From contig PEYN01000212.1 in the NCBI GenBank assembly GCA_002774355.1, forward strand, positions 1-43,735: DNA of 43,735 bases, in the 5' to 3' direction. Under the pieces are notes generated by a model, which worked only from the letters and a program-made list of their open reading frames with translations, ran no database searches and had not been told where the DNA came from. The stretch's first letter is position 1; every line of letters starts with the position of its first letter. Below are positions 11,385 through 19,983 of this stretch, piece by piece. Position numbers and translations under genes: made by a program. This DNA is from Candidatus Marinimicrobia bacterium CG08_land_8_20_14_0_20_45_22 (GTDB lineage: Bacteria > Fidelibacterota > UBA2242).

Positions 11385-11914
11385 AAAAACTGCTCTTTCT
11401 GTCCATGCTTTTTATTTGTCTGTCTGGTTGCTCGAAGATGACCGATGAACAATTGAGCGAATCCGAAAAACAGTATCCCGATCAGGAAAGTTGGTCGTCT
11501 CAGATCACGCTGACAAAAGACGGACAAAAGCGCGCGCTTGTCGATGCCGGGCATTTGACTAAATACAACAACATGGCTTATGTTTCGATGGACGAAAATG
11601 TTGAGATCGATTTCTTTAACAACGAAGAGCGGCATCTTTCGCATCTGAAATCCAAAACGGCAATTGTTTATGAAAGCACCAATGATCTGATCGCCAAAGG
11701 AGATGTTGTTGTCGTGTCCGACAGCGGTGTGACGCTCTACACGCAGGAACTCAAATGGAATCATGAGAAAGAACGGATTCTATCTGAAGGATTCATCATA
11801 TTTGTTACCGAACAAGATACGCTGAACGGCGTTGGCTTCGAGTCCGATTCGGACCTTAAAAACTGGATTATCCGCAAGCCGACTGGCGTAACAGAAAGGG
11901 AGTTCAACGATTAG
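11381..11914 (+). CDS. lptC: LptC-like LPS export lipoprotein
   Basis: 177 residues from a TTG at 11381, which overlaps the kdsD stop in a TTGA. A longer open frame back to 11231 is only the shadow of kdsD. The N-terminus is a lipoprotein signal (KKLLFLSMLFICLSGC) with a lipobox ending at Cys17. The remainder is a beta-rich domain with LptC/DUF1239 features (LTKYNNMAYVSMDENVEIDFF, AKGDVVVVSDSGVTLYT, the SEGFIIFVT segment). LptC couples the LptB2FG ABC extractor to the LptA bridge. Escherichia coli LptC uses a transmembrane helix; here it appears lipid-anchored. Immediate linkage to lptB strongly supports the call. Confidence 0.88.
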   Translation: MKKLLFLSMLFICLSGCSKMTDEQLSESEKQYPDQESWSSQITLTKDGQKRALVDAGHLTKYNNMAYVSMDENVEIDFFNNEERHLSHLKSKTAIVYESTNDLIAKGDVVVVSDSGVTLYTQELKWNHEKERILSEGFIIFVTEQDTLNGVGFESDSDLKNWIIRKPTGVTEREFND

Positions 11915-11951
11915 TAGCGAAACGACATTATCCGTCTCATCTGAAAAGAAA

Positions 11952-12674
11952 GTGCTTCGCGGTGAGGCGCTCTGTAAAACGTATGGCAAATGCAAAGTCG
12001 TCGACAGCGTTTCGATTCAGGTCGCTAAAGGCGAAATCGTCGGATTACTGGGACCGAATGGCGCCGGGAAAACCACTACTTTCCACATGTTCACTGGAAT
12101 GATTAGACCGACCGACGGAAAAGTTTTTATCAACGATATGGAAATCACCAAACTGGCGATGTATCGCCGCGCTCAACTCGGCGTCGGCTATCTTGCGCAG
12201 GAGCCTTCGGTTTTCCGAAAATTGACTGTCGAGCAAAACTTAATGTTAGTTTTGCAGACGCTGGATATTTCAAAACAGGAGCGGATGGATCGGCTGGAGT
12301 CGCTTTTAGACGAATTAAACATCCGAAAACTCCGGAAAAGCAAAGCCTACACATTGTCGGGTGGTGAAAGACGCCGGACGGAAATTACGCGCGCATTGGT
12401 GACCAATCCCGATTTTATTCTTCTTGACGAACCTTTTGTAGGCGTCGATCCGATCGCTGTAGAAGATATTCAGAAAATCGTCGTCAATCTGAAATCCCGC
12501 AACATCGGTGTCCTCATTACAGATCACAATGTGCACGAGACGCTGTCGATTACCGATCGCGCCTATCTCATGTTCGAAGGCAATATTCTCAAATCCGGGA
12601 CTTCCGACTTTTTGGCTAACGACGAGGACGCAAAACGGCTCTACTTAGGCGATAGGTTTAAGCTGGACAGATAA
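11952..12674 (+). CDS. lptB: LPS export ABC transporter ATP-binding protein LptB
   Basis: 240 residues from a GTG at 11952. LptB powers extraction of LPS from the inner membrane with LptF and LptG. Walker A is GPNGAGKT, the signature is LSGGERRR, Walker B is FILLDEPFVGVDP and the switch His is in ITDHNVHET. The family-specific DEPFxGVDP and C-terminal RLYLGDRFKL match LptB closely. The GTG start has no good ribosome-binding site. A strong AAAGGGAG (11895-11902) lies 7 bases before an in-frame ATT at 11910, so translation may start there with 14 extra residues. The stop TAA shares one base with the rpoN ATG. Confidence 0.95.
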   Translation: MLRGEALCKTYGKCKVVDSVSIQVAKGEIVGLLGPNGAGKTTTFHMFTGMIRPTDGKVFINDMEITKLAMYRRAQLGVGYLAQEPSVFRKLTVEQNLMLVLQTLDISKQERMDRLESLLDELNIRKLRKSKAYTLSGGERRRTEITRALVTNPDFILLDEPFVGVDPIAVEDIQKIVVNLKSRNIGVLITDHNVHETLSITDRAYLMFEGNILKSGTSDFLANDEDAKRLYLGDRFKLDR

Positions 12675-14059
12675 TGCAACTAAGTCAATCACAAATTCAA
12701 AAACTTTCTCAGGAACTTCGGCTTACGCCCCAGCAAATTCTTCAATCCACGATTCTGCAACTGACGACGCTTGCGCTCGAAGCAAGAGTCACGCAGGAAT
12801 TGGAGCAGAATCCCGTTCTGGAAGAAGTCGAGTCTGAATATACAGAGGAATCCACTGATTCAGCATCCGAAAAGGAACCTGACGAAAAGGACGAGATCGA
12901 TTGGGACTCCATTCTGCCGCATAACGACGAATATGAGCCGAAGCAGGAATACGATCACAACGTTAAACATGGCAATTATGTTCAGCCTTCTCCACGAGGA
13001 TTAGTCGATCATCTTTTCGAGCAAGTCAAGTTGATGAACTTTGACGAAATCGATCAAAAAATCGCTTCCGAAATTATCTGGAATATCGATGACCATGGTT
13101 ATCTGACGGTTCCAATTGAAAATATTGCCTACGGTTTGGGCGCTCCCGAGCAGAAAGCATTGAATGTTCTTAAACAAGTTCAACAATTTGATCCGCCGGG
13201 AATCGGCGCACGCGATTTAAACGAATGTCTTTTAATCCAACTAAAACAAATTCCGAATTCTGAGGATGCGGCAGTGATCGTTCGTGATTTCTTCGATGAT
13301 TTTGCCAATAAACGGTTTGCGATCATCATGAAAACACTTGGCTGGAATCAAGAGCGACTGCATGCGGCGAAGGAAATAATCATTCGGTTGAATCCAAAAC
13401 CTGGGGCATCATTGACCAGTCCTGAACCGCGCTATATCGTTCCGGATTTGATCGTCGAGAAAATTGATGGGGAATTTATTGTTGAAGTGAACGATTCGCG
13501 CGTTCCGGAACTCCGCATCAGTTCCAGCTACATGGCTATGGTTACGAATGGTTCTTCAACGACCGCGGATGCTAAAGTATATCTGAAAAAGAAAATTGAC
13601 TCAGCGAAGTGGTTCATTCAAGCGATTCAACAGCGCCGAATGACCATGATACGTGTCATGAAAGCTATCATCGCAAAACAACGTGATTTTTTTGAAGACA
13701 CACACAAACCGCTAAAACCGATGATTCTCAAAGATATAGCCGAAGAAGTTAACATGGACATTTCAACGATAAGCCGCGTAACGAGCGGAAAATATGTGCA
13801 GTTGATGTCCGGTATTCATGAACTGAAATATTTTTTTAATGAAGGCATGAAAGATGAAGACGGCGAAGAAATCTCGACGAGAATCATTAAGGAAAAACTG
13901 AAAGAAATCGTCGAAGCGGAAAACAAACAAAAGCCTTACAGCGACGATCAATTAGCGAAACTTCTGAAGAAGGAAGGTTTTCCGGTCGCCCGGCGCACCG
14001 TTGCGAAATACCGCGAACAACTCAAAATATCCGTTGCGCGTTTGCGCCGAAATATCTGA
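12674..14059 (+). CDS. rpoN: RNA polymerase sigma-54 factor
   Basis: 461 residues. RpoN directs RNA polymerase to -24/-12 promoters and needs AAA+ activators. Region I is clear (QLSQSQIQKLSQELRLTPQQ, then LEQNPVLEE), followed by an acidic region II and the core-binding domain (IASEIIWNIDDHGYLTV, DPPGIGARDLNECLLIQL). The helix-turn-helix segment (DISTISRVTSGKYVQ) and the RpoN box ARRTVAKYREQL near the C-terminus are complete. The ATG overlaps the lptB stop by one base. The lptB-rpoN linkage is well known in proteobacteria. No activator gene and no convincing -24/-12 promoter was recognised in this window. Confidence 0.97.
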   Translation: MQLSQSQIQKLSQELRLTPQQILQSTILQLTTLALEARVTQELEQNPVLEEVESEYTEESTDSASEKEPDEKDEIDWDSILPHNDEYEPKQEYDHNVKHGNYVQPSPRGLVDHLFEQVKLMNFDEIDQKIASEIIWNIDDHGYLTVPIENIAYGLGAPEQKALNVLKQVQQFDPPGIGARDLNECLLIQLKQIPNSEDAAVIVRDFFDDFANKRFAIIMKTLGWNQERLHAAKEIIIRLNPKPGASLTSPEPRYIVPDLIVEKIDGEFIVEVNDSRVPELRISSSYMAMVTNGSSTTADAKVYLKKKIDSAKWFIQAIQQRRMTMIRVMKAIIAKQRDFFEDTHKPLKPMILKDIAEEVNMDISTISRVTSGKYVQLMSGIHELKYFFNEGMKDEDGEEISTRIIKEKLKEIVEAENKQKPYSDDQLAKLLKKEGFPVARRTVAKYREQLKISVARLRRNI

Positions 14060-14128
14060 GAACGTTGGGTCACTCCAGCCCAAATTTCAGAAAAGATTAA
14101 ACTTTCTAATAAAATTATGGAAGGCAAG

Positions 14129-14686
14129 ATGGAAAAACAGAAATTTGTACACCGCGATGAAATTCGTTCGACGACGGTGATCGGTGTACGTCGGAATGGA
14201 ATGGTTTCCATGGGTAGCGACGGTCAGGTGACCATCGGTAACACGATCATGAAGCATCATACGAAAAAGGTGCGAAAAATGTACGATGACACGATTCTCG
14301 TCGGATTTGCCGGCGCTTCAGCCGATGCGTTTACGCTGTTTGAAAAATTCGAATCAATGCTTGAAAAATATAAAGGAAACCTGAACCGGTCTGCCGTAGA
14401 ATTAGCCAAATTATGGCGAACGGATAAATATTTACGTCAACTTGAGGCGCTTCTGACTGTAATGAGCAAGGAAACGCTTCTTGTCATTTCTGGAACGGGT
14501 GACGTGATCGAGCCGGACGACGACATCATTGCCATTGGTAGTGGCGGAGCATTTGCGACGGCCGCCGCGCGCGCTTTGATGAAACACAGCGACCTTTCAG
14601 CGCATGAAATTGTCGAAGAATCGCTCCGGATCGCTTCGGAAATCTGCATTTATACGAATAACTTTTTTACGGTCATAGATTTATGA
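14129..14686 (+). CDS. hslV: ATP-dependent protease peptidase subunit HslV (ClpQ)
   Basis: 185 residues from the ATG at 14129, which has GGAAGG 4 bases upstream; that site overlaps an in-frame ATG at 14117 that would add four residues. HslV forms a double hexameric proteolytic chamber opened by HslU. The catalytic N-terminal Thr lies in [10 protein letters not shown], so a propeptide of about 14 residues ([14 protein letters not shown]) must be removed. The [13 protein letters not shown] block, [23 protein letters not shown], the ELAKLWRTD stretch, and IAIGSGG are all present. The stop overlaps the hslU start (ATGA). Confidence 0.96.
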   Translation: MEKQKFVHRDEIRSTTVIGVRRNGMVSMGSDGQVTIGNTIMKHHTKKVRKMYDDTILVGFAGASADAFTLFEKFESMLEKYKGNLNRSAVELAKLWRTDKYLRQLEALLTVMSKETLLVISGTGDVIEPDDDIIAIGSGGAFATAAARALMKHSDLSAHEIVEESLRIASEICIYTNNFFTVIDL

Positions 14687-16041
14687 TAAAAAACGAATTG
14701 ACTCCGCGGGAAATTGTTCAGGAACTCGACGCTTACATTATTGGTCAGGCGAAAGCCAAAAAAGCGGTTGCAATTGCCTTGAGAAACCGGTGGCGTCGCC
14801 AGCGGGTGACCGGGCAAATCAAAGAAGATATACTTCCCAACAACATCATTTTAATTGGACCGACCGGTGTCGGGAAAACGGAAATCGCCCGACGTCTTTC
14901 GAATCTGTCGAATGCGCCGTTTATCAAAGTTGAGGCATCAAAATTTACCGAAGTCGGATATGTAGGCAGGGATGTCGAATCCATCATTCGGGATTTAACG
15001 GGGATATCGGTCAATTTAGTCAAAGCGGAGCGTATGGCTGAAGTCGATGAACAGGCGCATCGCATGGCGGATGATCGAATTCTGGACATTTTATTACCGC
15101 CGCGGAAGAAAACGCATGCGACCAATGAAGAAACTCTCGACAACGACGATCAATTTTCACGAACCCGCGAAAAGTTTAGAGAAATGCTGGAGAATGGTTC
15201 GATGGAAAATCGTATCATTGAAGTCTCCGTGACACAAGCCGCGATGCCGATGATGCAAGTTTTCGGTCCGGCGGGATTAGAGGAGATGGGCGTCAATTTA
15301 TCGGAAATGCTGGGAAGCGCTTTTCCGCAGAAGAAAAAACTTCAGAAAACGACTGTTGCAGAAGCGCGCAATATCTTCGCGCAGGAAGAGGCGCAGAAAC
15401 TGATTGACATGGATTTTGTTATTAAGGAATCGGTTCGGCGCGTAGAGGAAACCGGCATCGTTTTTCTGGATGAAATCGACAAGATCGCGTCGAAAAGCGG
15501 CGAATCGTCGCACGGACCGGACGTTTCGCGTGAAGGCGTCCAGCGCGATATTCTACCGATTGTCGAAGGTTCCAGCGTTCAGACGAAGTTTGGTGTTGTG
15601 AATACCGATCATTTATTGTTCATCTCCGCCGGCGCTTTTCACATGACAAAACCCAGCGACCTGATTCCCGAACTTCAGGGCAGATTTCCGATCCGCGTAG
15701 AAATGGACAGTCTTGGCAAGGATGAGTTCGTACAGATATTGAAAAATCCGCGAAATGCCCTGCTGAAACAGTATTCGGCATTGCTTGAGACCGAAAATGT
15801 TCATCTGATTTTCGATGATGATGCGATTGAAGAGATTGCTCAAATAGCTGCGGAAGTCAATGAAAAAATGGAAAATATCGGCGCCAGACGACTGCATACG
15901 ATTCTTACGACGCTGTTAGAAGATATTTTATATAACGTTCCCGACGACAACATCCGCGAAGTGCGTATCACACGTGATCGGGTAATTTCCCGGCTTGCGG
16001 ACATTGTCAAAGATCGGGATTTGAGTCGGTATATTCTTTAA
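14683..16041 (+). CDS. hslU: ATP-dependent protease ATPase subunit HslU (ClpY)
   Basis: 452 residues, a standard length. HslU is the AAA+ unfoldase that feeds proteins into HslV. Walker A is GPTGVGKT at residues 59-66, the pore motif GYVG lies in [13 protein letters not shown], and Walker B is [13 protein letters not shown] family-specific I-domain (about 105-235) sits between, and the sensor regions ([28 protein letters not shown]) are intact. The C-terminus DLSRYIL docks into HslV and is conserved. It overlaps hslV by 4 bases. Confidence 0.97.
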   Translation: MIKNELTPREIVQELDAYIIGQAKAKKAVAIALRNRWRRQRVTGQIKEDILPNNIILIGPTGVGKTEIARRLSNLSNAPFIKVEASKFTEVGYVGRDVESIIRDLTGISVNLVKAERMAEVDEQAHRMADDRILDILLPPRKKTHATNEETLDNDDQFSRTREKFREMLENGSMENRIIEVSVTQAAMPMMQVFGPAGLEEMGVNLSEMLGSAFPQKKKLQKTTVAEARNIFAQEEAQKLIDMDFVIKESVRRVEETGIVFLDEIDKIASKSGESSHGPDVSREGVQRDILPIVEGSSVQTKFGVVNTDHLLFISAGAFHMTKPSDLIPELQGRFPIRVEMDSLGKDEFVQILKNPRNALLKQYSALLETENVHLIFDDDAIEEIAQIAAEVNEKMENIGARRLHTILTTLLEDILYNVPDDNIREVRITRDRVISRLADIVKDRDLSRYIL

Positions 16042-16092
16042 TTGCTTCAACAGGTCGATTCATTTAGGAAATATTTACATAAGGAGAAATCA

Positions 16093-17007
16093 ATGAAACG
16101 AGACTTTTTACATATCACCGATTTTTCTACTGAAGAAATTCATGAGACATTTCTATTGGCGGCGAAATTGAAAAAATACGTCCGAGAAGGCGTCGAATAT
16201 ACGCCGTTGAAAGGAAAAACGATGGCGATGATTTTCGCCAAGCCTTCCTCCCGCACACGCCTCTCTTTTGAAACAGGAATGACGCAATTGGGCGGTCATG
16301 CGATTTATCTGGGTCCGAACGACATTGGAATCGGCAAACGAGAAGCCGTTAGAGATATTGCTCGTGTGATTTCCCGCTACGACGATGTCATCATGGCGCG
16401 GTTATTTGATCATGCTCATATTCTGGAACTTGCAAAATATTCAAGTGTGCCGGTTATCAACGGGTTGACGGATTTGAATCATCCGTGCCAAATCATGGCA
16501 GATATTTTTACGGTTCTGGAACATCGCGGAAATTTGGACAATCTGAAAGTTGCATTCATCGGCGACGGGAACAACGTGGCGAATTCGTGGATCAATTTAT
16601 CGGCGCGAATTCCCATGCACTTTGTCTTGGCGTCGCCTGCTGGATATGATCCGAATGAAACGATCGTTGAAAATGCCAGAAAAACAGGGATTAGCCGTGT
16701 GGAAATTACACGAAATCCGATTGAAGCCGTTCAGGACGCCGATGTAATTTATACCGACGTGTGGGCGAGCATGGGACAGGAAGCGGAAGCCGAAAAACGG
16801 AAAAAGGATTTCATGCCTTATCAAGTTAACGCGGAATTGGTCAAACATGCCAAGTCCGACTGCCTGATCATGCACTGTCTGCCGGCTCATCGCGGCGATG
16901 AAATTACCGATGAGGTCATCGACAGTGAAAATTCCATCGTTTTTGATGAAGCGGAAAACCGTATGCACGTTCAAAAAGCGATTATCCTAAAAGTTATGTT
17001 CGGTTAA
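16093..17007 (+). CDS. argF: Ornithine carbamoyltransferase
   Basis: 304 residues from the ATG at 16093, which has AAGGAG about 6 bases upstream; the same frame is open from a TTG at 16042 without such a site. It makes citrulline from ornithine and carbamoyl phosphate in arginine synthesis. The carbamoyl phosphate loop SSRTR, the DxxxAR motif region (RDIARVISRYDDVIMAR), LNHPCQ, and the ornithine/catalytic motif HCLPAHRG are present. The HCLP form fits ornithine rather than aspartate carbamoyltransferase. The acetylornithine version cannot be excluded by eye. A terminator follows 27 bases after the stop. Confidence 0.94.
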   Translation: MKRDFLHITDFSTEEIHETFLLAAKLKKYVREGVEYTPLKGKTMAMIFAKPSSRTRLSFETGMTQLGGHAIYLGPNDIGIGKREAVRDIARVISRYDDVIMARLFDHAHILELAKYSSVPVINGLTDLNHPCQIMADIFTVLEHRGNLDNLKVAFIGDGNNVANSWINLSARIPMHFVLASPAGYDPNETIVENARKTGISRVEITRNPIEAVQDADVIYTDVWASMGQEAEAEKRKKDFMPYQVNAELVKHAKSDCLIMHCLPAHRGDEITDEVIDSENSIVFDEAENRMHVQKAIILKVMFG

Positions 17008-17033
17008 TTCGTCATTTTGCTGATTAAAAATCG

Positions 17034-17067
17034 AAACGCCCGATGGGAAATCTTATCGGGCGTTTTT
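17034..17067 (+). terminator. Rho-independent terminator after argF (likely bidirectional)
   Basis: An 11-base perfect stem, AAACGCCCGAT (17034-17044) with ATCGGGCGTTT (17055-17065), a 10-base loop and a T run. It lies between argF on the plus strand and the end of lspA on the minus strand, and the A-rich upstream side would give a U-tract on the other strand, so it may stop both. Confidence 0.9.
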
Positions 17068-17088
17068 AATTATTTCTCCTATAGCGGA

Positions 17089-17610
17089 TTATTCGGTTGC
17101 ACCGGGAATTCCCCGTTTTTTGTCCCGAAAGGATTTGATGAAAAAGATTGGCAACATGATGAAGATGATCGAGTTGATGTATTGATCGCAGATATTGCTC
17201 GGCCACGGGAACGGGCTAACAATGAAGAAATCAGTTGCATGATGGAAAAAAAGAATTTCCAGAACGTTTCCGGTGGCTCCGATCGTGAGGCTCAGGATGA
17301 TGGAAAAAATCACGAAGCCGCTCCGATCGTACGTTTCCTTGATGAGTGAACGATAAAGTGTAAAGATCAGAAAAATGACCAAAATGATTCCGCTATACGC
17401 CCATATTTGCTGGTTTCCGATTTCCCCGAAAATGAAATGATAGCCGGTGTTGTAAGTTCTGAAAAAATGAAGAAAGGGAATCCACGTTTCGACGCGAGTT
17501 TGAAAAGGAAGCAGGCGATTGGCAACACTTTTGACAAAGATGTCGATTAGCAATAATCCGATCCCGCCGAAAACTGGATAAAGATAGGCAAGTTTATTTT
17601 TTGGTTTCAT
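17089..17610 (-). CDS. lspA: LspA-like lipoprotein signal peptidase with altered catalytic motif
   Basis: 173 residues with four hydrophobic helices (about 10-28, 69-87, 97-117, 143-160). LspA removes the signal peptide of lipoproteins after diacylglyceryl transfer. Expected conserved spots: Asp23 and Lys27 (DIFVK), Asn54 (TYNTGYHF, for N-x-G-x-x-F), Gly114-Asn115. The first catalytic Asp (GNxxDR) is Glu118 here (GATGNVLEIL), and the following Arg is Ile. The second catalytic Asp is kept as Asp142, but its FNxAD motif is changed to SNICD. It is either a divergent active enzyme or a paralogue with another role. It is the last gene of the minus-strand run, 18 bases after the UPF0316 gene. Confidence 0.8.
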   Translation of the reverse strand: MKPKNKLAYLYPVFGGIGLLLIDIFVKSVANRLLPFQTRVETWIPFLHFFRTYNTGYHFIFGEIGNQQIWAYSGIILVIFLIFTLYRSLIKETYDRSGFVIFSIILSLTIGATGNVLEILFFHHATDFFIVSPFPWPSNICDQYINSIIFIMLPIFFIKSFRDKKRGIPGATE

Positions 17611-17628
17611 TGGTTTATGAATAGTTCT

Positions 17629-18213
17629 TTATTTGTTTTTTGACCAGAATTTCCATCGTGAAAATGAAGTTCTTTCCGGAATCCAACCGGAATCGACCGC
17701 GCGAATGTCTTGGACGGACACGAATGAGTTTGGATCAATGCCTCGCGCTATTTCCAAAACTTCGCAAACTTTTTTCCGGGGAACGATACTGAAAATAATA
17801 TTGACTTCTCCTTTTGCTCCGTTGGCTTTCATGACGGTCGCGCCATATCCGGCATCGCGAAGCGCCATCGTGAGAATATCGATTGTGTCCTGCGTGATGA
17901 TTCGGACTGCTTGAAGACCGAGCGCCATCTTTTCTTCCAAGGTAATGCCGATGAAATTCCCCGATCCGAATCCGAGCCCATAGGCGAAAAAACAAGCGGG
18001 GTTGGAGATGTGTTTCATCACTTCTGAGATGGCAAGCAACCAGATCGAGACTTCGAAAAACCCCAGAAATGAGGCAAGGATTTTACTGCCTTTCGAGACG
18101 AAAATGATACGTATAGTTCCGATCGAGACATCTATGATCCGTGCGCAGAAGATGAGCAAAGGCATGACAACCCACGTAAACAGAGTTGAATTTAAAAACT
18201 GGCTTTCCATCAT
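17629..18213 (-). CDS. UPF0316 membrane protein (DUF5698/DUF2179)
   Basis: 194 residues. Three membrane helices occupy about 10-95 (LFTWVVMPLLIFCARIID...ILASFLGFFEVSIWLLAISEV...GFGSGNFIGITLEEKMA). The DVSIGTIRIIFVSKG stretch and the GNFIGITLEEK block are typical of UPF0316. A cytoplasmic DUF2179-like domain (about 105-180) follows, resembling the small C-terminal domain also found in YitT proteins. The function of the family is not established; ligand sensing by the DUF2179 part is inference. Two successive ATGs at 18213 and 18210 are possible starts, with no clear ribosome-binding site. It lies between the desulfhydrase-like gene and lspA. Confidence 0.85.
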   Translation of the reverse strand: MMESQFLNSTLFTWVVMPLLIFCARIIDVSIGTIRIIFVSKGSKILASFLGFFEVSIWLLAISEVMKHISNPACFFAYGLGFGSGNFIGITLEEKMALGLQAVRIITQDTIDILTMALRDAGYGATVMKANGAKGEVNIIFSIVPRKKVCEVLEIARGIDPNSFVSVQDIRAVDSGWIPERTSFSRWKFWSKNK

Positions 18214-18253
18214 TTTGGATTTCTAAATCTTTGAATTTTTAACAAAATCAATT

Positions 18254-19228
18254 TTATTCAAATAGTTCGATATTTCCACCTGTGTGGATGAAAACGATAT
18301 TTTCATCGGGCGCAAATTTAACGGTATTCCCGTAATCAAGCAAGCCTGCCGCCGCTTTTCCCGTATAGACATAATCGAGAAAAATTCCCTCATGGCGGGA
18401 AAAAATTGTCACAGCATCTTCACATTCAGCGGTCCGGATGCCGTATCCTTTTCCGATGTACGAGTCATCGACGTGAACCAGTTCTCTTTCAACGTTGATG
18501 TTTACAAGATTACCCGTCGCTTGCGCTAACGTAAAGACATCTTTTTCGAGGGCTTGCCGAGGGACGTCCACGCTCATTCCGATGATTTGACCTGGCCAAC
18601 CGGTGATTGCCTGTCCAACAACTAATCCGGCCTGAGTTCCCGCCGAAGAAGAGGCGTGAATGATCGTACTCACTTCTAAATGATTCGTTTCGAAATCATC
18701 CATCAACTCGCCCCAACCAGCCACATAACCGAGTGCGCCGCGTGGGATCGAGCCTCCCGGCGGCAGAAAATAGACTTTTTTTCCCTGATATTCTAATTGA
18801 TTTTTAACCTGAAGCGCTTCTTCCATTCGCTCGACTGGATCGATCGTATCGACATGATGAACGACGGCGCCGAAAAGATGATCAATTAGCAAATTTCCCG
18901 TCGGCGTTTTTGGTTTTGCACCGCTCAAAACCAGATGAACACTGAGACCAAACTTTGCGCCTACACCGGAGAGGATTCGGCAAAAATTGGATTGATTCGC
19001 GCCAATTCCAATAATCGTATTGCATCCTTTTGCCAGTGCGTCAGCAACGAGGAAATCAAATTTCCGTGTCTTGTTTCCTCCGAATGCGAATCCGGTCAGG
19101 TCGTCGCGTTTGACGTAAACGTTGCATCCCAGCATGTCTGAAATGTCGTTCATGCGGTAAAAAGGCGTCGGAAGAACGGATACTTTTTCTCGTGGGAACG
19201 GTTTCAAAAGGTCATCGATCAGTTTCAT
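18254..19228 (-). CDS. PLP-dependent D-cysteine desulfhydrase / ACC deaminase family enzyme
   Basis: 324 residues. The fold type II PLP Lys is Lys53 in FAFGGNKTRKFDFLV, with the preceding KRDDLTG block typical of the family. GANQSNFCRI near residue 97, the SSSAGTQAGLVVG phosphate loop, and the C-terminal FLDYVYTGKAAAGLL and FIHTGG complete the pattern. Members either split D-cysteine into pyruvate, ammonia and sulfide or deaminate 1-aminocyclopropane-1-carboxylate; the sequence alone does not settle which, and D-cysteine or a related D-amino acid is my preference. A strong GAGGAG lies 6 bases before the ATG. Confidence 0.88.
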   Translation of the reverse strand: MKLIDDLLKPFPREKVSVLPTPFYRMNDISDMLGCNVYVKRDDLTGFAFGGNKTRKFDFLVADALAKGCNTIIGIGANQSNFCRILSGVGAKFGLSVHLVLSGAKPKTPTGNLLIDHLFGAVVHHVDTIDPVERMEEALQVKNQLEYQGKKVYFLPPGGSIPRGALGYVAGWGELMDDFETNHLEVSTIIHASSSAGTQAGLVVGQAITGWPGQIIGMSVDVPRQALEKDVFTLAQATGNLVNINVERELVHVDDSYIGKGYGIRTAECEDAVTIFSRHEGIFLDYVYTGKAAAGLLDYGNTVKFAPDENIVFIHTGGNIELFE

Positions 19229-19319
19229 TGTCGCTCCTCATTTTGTTGATAAAAATTGGGAAGTGATTCATTGATATCCAAATTCAAAAAATTTGTTTTC
19301 AACTTTGGTAAAAAATTAA

Positions 19320-19844
19320 TCAAGCATTTTCCTTTTTCAAAAGCATATCTGAGTATGAACATTCGAGCCGCTCCATATTCTCGATATTGAGCAGTCGGAT
19401 CGTTTGCCAGCATTGCCGTTCCAGTTCTTTGGTCTGGATTAACCCCGTTTCGTCGATTGCTTCGATTTCAACGAAAGTTCCCAATCCGCGAACGTCATCT
19501 AAATGAATTTTGACGTTTTTGATAAAGTAAATCTCGCGTTTTTTATCAACGATGACTTTGACCCCGATGCTACGGATGAGAATTTGTTTCAGCTCTGCAA
19601 GATTAGACGAACGGAACATTTCCACGTCGGATAATTTTGGGCCTAATTGATCTTTTCGGTTATAAAAAATCAATCCGCTTTCAATGTTTCCTTCTCGGCA
19701 TTTTAAACGACCGTCTATAACCCGGAAGTAGGTGTCGATTTGATGATCGGTTCCCTTCAAAACAGCATCATTGGCAATGAGAAGTTGTCTGACCCGATCA
19801 ATGTCTGGACATCTGGCTTTGATTTCGATAATTCGGCACTTCAT
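19320..19844 (-). CDS. CYTH-domain protein (CyaB-like)
   Basis: 174 residues from the ATG at 19844. The frame extends to a TTG at 19883, but MKCRIIEIKARCPD matches the normal beginning of CyaB-like CYTH proteins. The CYTH fold binds triphosphates and divalent metals in a tunnel; members include class IV adenylyl cyclases and thiamine triphosphatases. Seen: the IEIKAR start (E-x-K part of the ExExK motif), a LKCREGN strand, GLIFYNRKDQ, the KKREIYFIKNVKIHLDDV strand and GTFVEIEA, all metal/phosphate-binding strands. Its substrate is unknown. It heads the minus-strand run with the PLP enzyme. Confidence 0.83.
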   Translation of the reverse strand: MKCRIIEIKARCPDIDRVRQLLIANDAVLKGTDHQIDTYFRVIDGRLKCREGNIESGLIFYNRKDQLGPKLSDVEMFRSSNLAELKQILIRSIGVKVIVDKKREIYFIKNVKIHLDDVRGLGTFVEIEAIDETGLIQTKELERQCWQTIRLLNIENMERLECSYSDMLLKKENA

Positions 19845-19922
19845 TTCGATTGTTAATCTAAGAGGCAAAGATGGCGATTCCAAAATATAAACAGTCTGTG
19901 GGGAACGGAAAAAATCCGGATT

Positions 19923-19979
19923 ATTTTAATTTCAGCGAATATTCCCTTGAAAATTCGTAACGAATTTTACATATTCCCT
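19923..19979. promoter_or_regulatory. Divergent promoter region with central palindrome
   Basis: AAAATTCG (19950-19957) and CGAATTTT (19961-19968) form a perfect palindrome with a TAA centre. It is flanked by two copies of ATATTCCCT (19939-19947 and 19971-19979). A plus-strand -35 TTGAAA (19948-19953) pairs with CATATT (19970-19975); a minus-strand -35 TTCAAG (19951-19946) pairs with TAAAAT (19928-19923) at 17 bases. The two -35 boxes overlap inside the palindrome side, so one regulator could control the CYTH run and the TPR gene. All by eye. Confidence 0.45.
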
Positions 19980-19983
19980 ATCG

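Noticed and set aside
14060-14090. Short hairpin TTGGG...CCCAA after rpoN as terminator
   Set aside because: Only a five-base stem and no T-tract follows.
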